NCBI GenBank assembly: GCA_037013495.1
Contig: CM072812.1
Span: 75,375,840-75,439,839, forward strand
Direction: 5' to 3'
Source of the DNA: Hippophae tibetana
Lineage: Eukaryota; Streptophyta; Magnoliopsida; Rosales; Elaeagnaceae
Length of the DNA: 64,000 bases
Both the position numbers and the translations under genes were made by a program. The notes under the pieces are model-generated. The model did no database searches. It was not told the origin of the DNA and was given only the letters and a program-made list of their open reading frames with translations. Positions 56,471-64,000 of the stretch are shown piece by piece. Numbering within the stretch: the stretch's first letter is position 1; every line of letters begins with the position of its first letter.

Positions 56471-57975
56471 GTCATGGAGCATGAGTAGTTATCTCATACT
56501 CGTTCACATCTTGTACCATATTGTGAAGATCATCTTGATTATCACCATCTTCATGTAGTGTACCATTAAGAAAAGACCCTTCATTGTTACTTTCAATGAG
56601 AGATGCATCAATGTTGACATGGTTGGGATCTTGTTGTTGTGGAGCCTCAAGTTTGATTCTTGGTAATGGAAACACATCCAAGATGCCATCCCCTTGACTT
56701 GTGATTTCATGTGACTTGCTGAAAAAAGGGTTAGTTTCATAAAATCGAACATCTGTAGACACAATTAATCTCCTAAGTTAGGGATCATAACACTTATATC
56801 CCTTTTGTGTAGATGAATAACCAAGAAAAATACATTTAACAGCTCTAGGGTCCAATTTATATCGATGATGAGATTGAATATGTACAAAACAGATGCAGCC
56901 AAAGACTCTAAGGTGTGAGAGGTTAATTTTCTTTCATTTCATGACCTCTAGGGAAGACTTGAAATCCAAGACTCAACTGGGTAATCTATTGATGATGTAA
57001 GTAGCTGTCATAACCCCTTGGGACCAGAATCTCTTTGGTACATTCATTTGTAGCATTAATGCTCTAGTTTTTTCAAGTAAGTCCCAGTTTTTGCGTTCAG
57101 CTACACCATTTTGTTGAGGTGTGCCAACACAACTTGTTTGATGCATAATGCCATGAATACTCAAATATTGTTTCATGATATGAGACATGTATTCTGTGCC
57201 ATTGTCAGACCTTAAGGTTTGAATTTTAGAGGAGAAGTGATTTTTAACAAGGTTATGAAAGTCCTTAAATACTTCCATAACTTCATTCTTAGACTTTAAA
57301 ATATATAACCATGTGACTCGAGAGAAATCATCAACAAAAATCACAAAATACTTATAACCATCAAAAGATTCATTAGTTGGTCCCCATACATCTGAATGAA
57401 CTAGTTCAAAACACTTACTATCCCTAGACAAGGAAGAATTAAAAGGCAATCTAGTGGCCTTAGACAAGTGGCAAGTTTCACATGCAATTGCATCATTTCC
57501 TAAGTTTGGAAATAAAGTTGACAAAATTGGTGAAGAAGTGTGAGCTAAACGTTGATACCATAATTGATTATCTTGGATAGGGTTAAACTTGGCTTGAAAC
57601 CCTCTGGGATTACTCTTGGATATGTAATAAAGACCATCTAAGTAAAACCCTTAACCAATCGTCTTTATGGTGGCACAATCCTAAAAAATGACATTGTGAG
57701 GAGAAAATATGGCTAAGCAATTCAAGGTATTTGTGATTTTTCCTACATACAGAAGTTGTAAGGGAAAGGAAGGTACATATAAAATCGCCGACTCAATTTC
57801 ATCTGACATTAATTTTATTTTTTCCTTTCCTAAAACCTTTACATTCTCACCATTTACAATTGAAACTTGAGAAGGATTTGCTAATTTTTCAAACTTATGA
57901 GACTTTGACATATGGTTTGTCATATAATCTGTGGCACCTGAATCTATAACCCAAAAATTATGCAACATATTTATT
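56471..57975 (-). pseudogene. copia E protease and integrase
   Basis: Protease: FWVIDSGATDYMTNHMSKSH with intact D-S-G (57681-57968). Integrase: LWYQRLAHTSSPIL, CETCHLSKATRLPF, HSDVWGPTNE, FVDDFSRVTWLYIL, LRSDNGTEYMSHIM, TPQQNGVAERKN, so the D,D,E blocks are all present. The first His of the usual RLGH motif region is preceded by A instead of G. A stop near 57680, a frame break near 56970, and then a linker STDVRFYETNPFFSKSHE down to 56472. Confidence 0.9.
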
Positions 57976-59120
57976 TTAAGAGAAGTTTTAAAGGATTTTA
58001 TGATACCTTACATGTCCTCTTGTGATATGAGTTTTGTATCTGCCAAGAAACCCGCAAAATTACCTAGCAATGCTGTCGAGTTTCCTTCTTCTATGCTATC
58101 CACACAGTCAATTCTAGCTCCTCATGTCTTGCTTTGAAGATACAATATAAACTCATTCACGAGTTCAGCTGGATTCGCTGTGAATTTCTTGAATGAATCA
58201 GACCCATTAGAGGTAGAGGAAAAAGCATGATTTGCACGGTGTGCAGTATGATTCACTTTTTGTAAACCTTTATCCTATATAAAATCAGGTTTTAATTCTG
58301 GATGTAGAATCCAAAATGTGTCCTTAACATGGCCCGTATAGTTGTAGTGTTGACACTTCAAGTTTGGATGCTTCCCTTTGTACTTCCTCTCATTGGTTAG
58401 ATAGACTCTTGCCTCAGGTGCACTAGCCATTGTACCCTTGTTCATGACTTTCCTCCTTACTTCTTCACGTTGAATTGTCTCATATACATTGGTGAAGGAA
58501 GGAAGTTCAGTATTCATGAGTATGTGGCATTGTATATCTTCATATGTTAAATCGAGACTGGACAGAAGTTGAAATATCTTATCTTTTTCTACTCTCTTTC
58601 GTAGCAGAGCTACATCGGTTGTATGAGGATGATATATTTCCAACTCATTCCACATGCTTTTCATGCTTCCTAAGAGTTGTACAAAAGGCTTGCCATCTTG
58701 TTACAGATTTGAGATGTTCTTATTTAATTGAAAAACTCGTGTAACATTGTTTTGACTACCATACATTTCCTTGACCGTCTCCCATAGTTGGTATGCAGAT
58801 TCAGAGTAACTGAATATTTCAGCTAATTTATGTTCCATAGAATTTAGGAGCCATGACATAACCAACTAATCCTTACTAAGCCAGGATTCATAGGTTGGTG
58901 AGGAAACATCAGGTACTTTGATGCTTCCATTTATGAACCCCAACTTGGACCTTCCACCTAGAGCCAGAGATACTTCTCTTAACCAAGGCAAGTAATTAAA
59001 CTCATTCAACAAGACTGAGCTTAATCTTTGATTTGGGTTGACATCCACCTCATGAATATTCATGAAGGAAAGCACCGATGAACTTTCAGCTTCTGATCCT
59101 TGCGGCTTGTCTTCAACCAT
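57976..59120 (-). pseudogene. copia E gag
   Basis: Starts MVEDKPQGSEAESSSVLSFM at 59120, 57 bp after the primer site, followed by LLNEFNYLPWLREVSLALGG, the UBN2/DUF4219-like gag N-terminus (RE1 type). Stops occur after ESWLSKD (58866) and in the NISNL stretch. The region 58664-58275 holds LSSLDLTYEDIQCHILMNTE and the knuckle CQHYNYTGHVKDTF, where two Cys have become Tyr and Phe. Confidence 0.88.
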
Positions 59121-59187
59121 TTCAAAGATTGAAGATGCTAAGATAATAATAAAGTAGAAGCAAGTTAATTTTCCTACTCTGATACCA

Positions 59188-59438
59188 TGTTGAAAAAATA
59201 AGAAATAACTTTATACAAAAGAGCTCTCTAGTTTGTATTATTTTCTTCATATTTTCATTACAATTGTATAGCTATTTATAAGGAAATTTTACTCCTTCAA
59301 TTACTCTTTAAATTAAGCATTCCTTGTTTTACTCCTTGAATTAAGGTCCTTATTTTATTTCTTGAATTAAAGTTCTTGTTTTATTCCTTGAATTAAGGTC
59401 CTTGTTTTATTCCTTGAATTAAGGACTAATATCCAATA
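59188..59438 (-). repeat. 5' LTR of copia E, with four U3 repeat units
   Basis: Same as the 3' LTR but with four of the 26-28-bp units, which accounts for its being 54 bp shorter. The TATA box TTATAAATAG (minus strand) is at 59272-59281. Confidence 0.92.
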
Positions 59439-59443
59439 GTTTT

Positions 59444-59955
59444 CTATATTATGTTTGGTTAGGAAATGTGTAAATTGTGTTCATGCTTCTTATCTGAATT
59501 CTATTAATTGGTCAGTATGAGTTTTGGAGAACTCTATAATTATTAATCATACCTTGTATTGAGATTCTTGGGAATTTGTATGCTGAAATGAATAGTTATA
59601 GAGAAAAAAATTTCTTTTAAAAAAAATAAAAGAGGCCAATTACTTGGTTTTGTTAAATCAATATAAGGTAATTTCAACACTACAATTGTATATATCCTAT
59701 GACCTACTTAATGTATAAATATATAGTTAGCATTTAAAGTGTGAAATTTTTTATGTCATGTTGTCTGGGCTTGAATTCTCATTTTTCTAATAGTTACGGT
59801 ACTTTTACCTTTTTTATTTTTTTATTTTTACTAGATTTTCTAGTTCTAGGATTCTCGGGTTGAATGCAACAAAGACACTATTACAACTTGAAATCAAGAG
59901 GATCAATAGAACCATTGATAGATGAAATAATAGAATCTACTTTTTGAAGTGATTA
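59444..59955. other. Flanking DNA, nothing recognised
   Basis: Continues the sequence interrupted by copia E (…GTTTTCTATATTATGTTTGG). No frame or repeat partner is seen before the gypsy relic begins. Confidence 0.5.
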
Positions 59956-61100
59956 AGAATTCGAGAAAGAAGACATGACAATGGTTAATCCAACTCTCAA
60001 GGAGCAGGTTGCACCTAACTTGGAGTAGCAATCCCTATGCATCGTATTTCCGAACTTGGAGGTAGGTTTTCGACTTAAATCTAAACCAATTCATTTGTTA
60101 CGTATTTTAGGGGTTTAGATGGAGAAGAACCAAACAAACCATTGGATGAATTTTATGTAGTCTATTCCAGTATGAAACCAATAAGGATCACAAAGAGCAA
60201 CTAAAGCATAGGGTATTTCCATTCTCACTTGATAACAATGTTAAGGAGTGGCTCTATTACCTCCCTTTTGATACCATCACCACATGGCATACATGATAAA
60301 GTTATTTTTAGAGAGATACTTTCCAGCCTTCAGGGCCACACTAATCAAAAAAGAAATTTGTGGCATATGAAAACTTTATGGGGAAACCCTATACAAGTAT
60401 TTGGATAGATTCAAGAGGTTGTGTGCTACCTACCCCTACTACCAAATCAATTAGCAGCTTCTTCTCCAATATGTTTATAATTTATATTTCATATGGAGAG
60501 AAGCATGATGGATGCAACTAGTGGATAAACATTGGTAAACAAAACCCAACTAAGGCAAGGAATTTAATTGTAACTATAGTTACTGCATCTGAGAAATTTA
60601 ATGACAGGACTGACTGGCCACCAAGAATGTGAGTTAGGTAGGTTTTTCTAACACATTTGAGCATGAATTGGATAATCTTACTACCTTGGTACAACAATGG
60701 TTAAAACTTATGGTATATGTTGTATAGTGGGATACCCCATTAGCACATATCCTATCCTTTAAAAGGGTAATTATGAACAAGCCAATATTGTTGGAGGATT
60801 TCAAGTATAGAAGCTCAAGTATGATCTATATTCTAACATTTCCAATGCAGGATGAATGGATCATCTAAATCTAAGATATTCAAGTAGCTTCCAATAAACC
60901 ACCTGGCTTCCTTAACCCTAGGCCACTTTAATAGCCTTAAGATAAGTCTTTAAAGGACTTGATAGCTATTATAGCCACTAATAATCTTAAATTATGAAGG
61001 ACACCAATATGGTTATCAAAAATCTAAAGACACAAATGAGCCAACTAGCCCAATTTAGGGAAGGATGAAAGCACATACATAAGGAAAACTCCCATCACAA
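59956..61100 (+). pseudogene. Athila/Tat-type gypsy gag
   Basis: Fragments in changing frames: LKEQVAPNLE near 59990, SMKPIRITKEQLKHRVFPFS and LDNNVKEWLYYLPFDTITTW at about 60170-60290, then FKRY-like and LYKYLDRFKRLCATYPYYQI near 60380-60450, and a later run to about 61060. The motif set SSMKP...FPFSL...WLYYLP...TTW is characteristic of plant Athila/Tat gag. Many stops; long dead. Confidence 0.72.
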
Positions 61101-61269
61101 ACTATAATAAACCTAAGAAAAATGGCAGTGCCATCACCGTAAGAGTTTTAAAAACTAGAAGGGCTTAAAAAAATCCCCGAAAATGTGAAACTAAAATAGG
61201 GGACTCACCAAAAGAAAGAGCTAGGGGAATAAAAAACCAACCTAAAAGCACCTAAGGTGGCACAAAAGA

Positions 61270-61945
61270 TATGAGCCAAACCTTCCCTTTCTACTTACGA
61301 ACCTATTATGCCTTTTCCAAGCAGGTTTAAGAATATAAAGAAAGAAGAACATGACAGGGTAATTTTGGACACCTTTTGAAAAGTGGAAATCAACATACCA
61401 CTATGCAACACCAAACGTAAAATAAAAGGCAACGAAGTGATAAGTGTGGGGAAAAATGTGTCGATCGTGATACAAAGAAAATTCCTACCCAAGTTTTGGG
61501 ACCTAATTACCTTTTCCATCTTAGTAAGGAGAGGTAACTTAAGGCATTAAAAAGATATGATAGATTTAGGAGTATCTATTAATTCCATACCTTATAATAT
61601 TCATGCTTCACTAAATCTAGGGCATTTAAAAGAAACGGTATTATTATGTAACTTACTGATAAGACTAACATTTATCCAAATGGTATTATTGAGGATGTCT
61701 TAATATAGGTGGATGAGATGATCTTCGTGGTGGATTATATATATTGAACATGAGTAATGATTCCTACTCCATGTCCACATCATAATTATTATGGAAACCA
61801 TTTGTGAAAATAGCTCGCACCAAGATAGATATGCATAGTATGGAGCTAACTCTTGAGTTTGATGGGGAGATAATTCACTTTACTATCTTTGAAGCAATGA
61901 AGTACCCAGATGATGGAGACAACTTCAAATGAGAGTTGATTAAGT
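61270..61945 (+). pseudogene. Athila/Tat-type gypsy protease region
   Basis: Around 61560-61620 a frame reads DLGVSINSIPYNIHASLNLG, the Athila/Tat retropepsin motif with the characteristic D-L-G-x-S. It is followed by YPNGIIEDVLIQVDEMIF-like sequence at about 61675-61730 and, in another frame, ARTKIDMHSMELTLEFDGEI near 61810-61870 and EAMKYPDDGDNF. RT is not reached: sequence identity ends near 61945. Confidence 0.72.
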
Positions 61946-62033
61946 TGGCCTAACAATGTAAAACTAAGCACTTTGTAGGAGGTAACCCGCCAAATATTTT
62001 TCTACTTCATTTTTACTTATTTGTACACACACA

Positions 62034-62034
62034 A

Positions 62035-62114
<80 letters not shown>
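62034..62114. repeat. Compound microsatellite (AT)n(GT)30
   Basis: About ten AT units run into thirty uninterrupted GT units, ending GTACAC. A short TGTACACACACA just before it forms an inverted partner of the GT tract. Confidence 0.98.
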
Positions 62115-62116
<2 letters not shown>

Positions 62117-62165
62117 ACTAACAATGAGAATAATATAAGAATTAGGTCTGTGAGAGTATTAACAT

Positions 62166-62510
62166 TATTAGACTTGAGCCTAACTCTATCTCAAAACCCA
62201 GGTTATGAGATGAATTATTGCCCAAGCTTATATGTACAGCGGAAGACTAGTACTTGGCCAATATGAGACTTAACATCCCTCATCCACATCGGCTGGTGAT
62301 CCTGATCAGCATTGGATGGGTGACGCCCGGGGGTGAGCGCACCACCAGGCTCTTGGGCTCCGATAGGGACGAAGAAGCAAGGAAACTAGCTTTGATACCA
62401 TATTAGACTTGAACCTAACTCCATCTCAAAACCCAGGTTATGACATGAAGGATTGCCCAAGCTTATATGTGCAGTGGAAGACTAGTACCTGGTCAATGTG
62501 GGACTTAACA
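62166..62510 (-). mobile_element. TRIM (terminal-repeat retrotransposon in miniature)
   Basis: Two direct repeats of exactly 110 bp (62166-62275, 62401-62510; about a dozen differences). On the minus strand each begins TGTTAAGTC and ends GTCTAATA. Next to the 5' copy is the primer site TGGTATCAAAG (62390-62400), and next to the 3' copy a purine tract GATGAGGGA (62276-62284). The 125-bp interior has no frame. Flanks AACAT / AATAT agree at four of five bases, fitting a target duplication. All features of a TRIM are present in 345 bp. Confidence 0.85.
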
Positions 62511-62515
62511 AATAT

Positions 62516-64000
62516 ATTAATCGGTATCATTTTATACATATATTTACACATCAATTTTCATGTATATATATAATGAATTATCATTCCCTGTGCATTTTAT
62601 ATGTTCCCTATGCATTTTATATGTTATTTTGTGTTATAGAAATGAAATTGAGAAAAAAAAGACAAAAAAATGTGTGAAGAGTATAAACAAGTGACTTGAT
62701 CGATCAAGCACCCTCGGGTTGAAGATTGGAACAAAGTAGTCGATCGATCCAGGATGTAAGGTAAGAATGGCAAAGGATGATCGATTGATCGATAAGGGTA
62801 TTAATAGATTGAGATATAGATATATCGATAAAAGATCAATCGAGCTTTGCTTGAGTGCTCTCGTGTTGGAAATTACAATTAGATGAGCTTTTGAACAAAG
62901 CTCTCAATCAATAGAGCAATCTAGCCAATATGAAAATTTAATGATTTTTATCACCAACTTTTAATCCTAGCCATTGGATTAATCCTAATTATATCAATAT
63001 CAAAAATACACAATATAAGCAACTAAATGACTCATTTACCATATACAATTGCTACAAGGAACAAGAGTGATCAAGAGCACATCTAAGACAAACTTTAGAA
63101 GAAGATTGACAAAATAGGATTGAAGATTGGAGAATGGGGTTATTTTGGCTTCATCATTATAATTCTTATACTTTTTTTATTATTTCTTCTCTTCTTAGAT
63201 TCCATCATTATAATATTGATTCATTTAGAATTCATATCTAGCTAAACTTCTAATGTGATTACAGACAATTCCAAACCTTAGACTATAATTTAATTAATGT
63301 AATGTCATGAACAATTTTAATTTTAATTCTTAATTCATGATATGTTTTTAAATGTCATGACTATGCATATTATGAATTAAATGTACACAAAATTTGTTAC
63401 ATGAATATTTTTATATCTAGTCTAAGATATTAGTACGTAATTGTTAATATTGTTATTCGAAGTGATACCTTGTGAATGTTGTCACAAGAAGGATTGAATA
63501 CCTATGTTAAAGATTAACTAATTGTTCTACTAATATCTAGTTTAGCTATCATCGTTTTAGATCTTAATGCAATAAATGAATTAAATCTAATAAGTGTACC
63601 TCTAGGTTATTGAAGATTTAGGTTGGTTAATAAACAGACTTTTAAGCGGACCTAGATTTCTAAAGCTAAAGTTAAGAATTCAAGAGTAATTTTAAATTAT
63701 ATAAGTAATTTAGAACCTAAGAGATTGATTTACATCATAACATGTTTAATAAAATTGTAGGCTGGTGGTGAAGACAGTCTTATAATCACATAATTGTCAT
63801 AATATTTTTGCAACCTACTTTATTATTTGATGTTATTTTTTTCAAAATAATTCAAAAACTTCATTTACTAATTTTAATTAACCCACTAACAAATTAATAA
63901 GTAGGAGTAAAAAATGCCATCAATCCTTATGTGTACAATAATCCTAGTTCTTAAAATTACTTATTATTTGTACATGATCATGTATACTTGTGTGTTCTAT
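62516..64000 (+). repeat. LTR-like AT-rich sequence, probably Athila/Tat related
   Basis: No gene. It includes direct-repeat words (TGCATTTTATATGTT twice near 62590-62625), GATCGATCGAT palindromes (62697-62800), and a stretch GAAGATTGGAGAATGGGGTT then GGCTTCATCATTATAATTC near 63120-63170, with a long AT-rich body. This is the kind of arrangement seen in Athila/Tat LTRs, and it lies downstream of such gag-protease relics. Boundaries are not visible and the sequence may run past the window. Confidence 0.35.

Larger units (their letters stand above)
54477..59438 (-). mobile_element. Ty1/copia retrotransposon E (youngest insertion)
   Basis: LTRs at 54477-54781 (3', 305 bp) and 59188-59438 (5', 251 bp), with the duplication GTTTT at 54472-54476 and 59439-59443. 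On the minus strand the LTRs start TATTGGATATTAG and end TTTTTTCAACA. The primer site TGGTATCAGAG is at 59177-59187 and the purine tract TTGAGGGAGAG at 54782-54792. Outside a variable repeat array, the LTRs differ at only about five of 137 positions. The element is about 5.0 kb. It still has stops in gag, protease and RT, so it probably moved by using another element's proteins, or decayed after insertion. Confidence 0.94.

Noticed and set aside
62021-62266. 81-codon frame with a Cys-Val repeat
   Set aside because: Produced by the GT microsatellite and the adjacent TRIM LTR; not a protein.
62280-62400. Cassandra-type element with 5S rRNA sequence
   Set aside because: Only an 11-base match to 5S rRNA, and it is in the interior; Cassandra carries 5S in its LTRs.

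Overview
The window is nuclear DNA of a flowering plant, most likely a eudicot. It is very AT-rich. It has one intact-looking host gene (a single-exon GRAS gene close to SCL15) and otherwise consists almost wholly of decayed LTR retrotransposons. There is no operon structure and no rRNA, bacterial or organellar gene. The species cannot be told from the sequence alone.

Layout. 1-2.3 kb: an old copia LTR (family B, copy 1) with a stub of gag, then AT-rich degenerate repeats. 3.5-5.2 kb: the SCL15-like gene on the minus strand, carrying a 21-nt stretch that differs from miR171 at only two positions. 7.7-14.9 kb: copia element F (+), with a 5-bp target duplication (TSD), interrupted in gag by a 2.06-kb solo LTR of Athila/Tat gypsy type with its own TSD. 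16.3-21.8 kb: copia G (+), with TSD. 26.0-35.7 kb: a minus-strand Ty3/gypsy element, invaded by Tnt1-like copia C (+) and followed by a partial tandem duplication of its own end. 35.9-38.3 kb: an Athila-like LTR, a LINE RNase H tail and a gypsy gag zinc knuckle. 38.6-43.7 kb: copia A (-), with its RT core deleted, fused to an LTR+gag piece of family B (copy 2). 45.5-53.5 kb: copia D (-), with TSD; a solo LTR of family B (copy 3) sits inside its 3' LTR, and its leader holds two tandem tRNA-like pol III promoter units. 54.5-59.4 kb: copia E (-), with TSD, the youngest insertion. 60-62 kb: an Athila-like gag-protease relic (+). 62.2-62.5 kb: a complete 345-bp TRIM. 62.6 kb to the end: LTR-like sequence.

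How the parts work together. The host gene is probably an independent transcription unit in a gene-poor, retrotransposon-rich neighbourhood. All the retroelement reading frames carry stops, frameshifts or deletions, so none looks autonomous. Nesting, TSDs and LTR divergence give a relative order: families F, G and D are older, E is younger, and the solo LTRs record later insertion followed by LTR-LTR recombination. The most unusual signals are the antisense tRNA-like twin units in the copia D leader, the near-perfect miR171 site in an SCL15-type gene, the U3 promoter module shared by the otherwise different elements C and E, and the gypsy tandem duplication and chimeric junctions. All LTR boundaries and TSDs were found by eye by matching repeat copies within the window; family names rest on recognised protein motifs and not on a database search.
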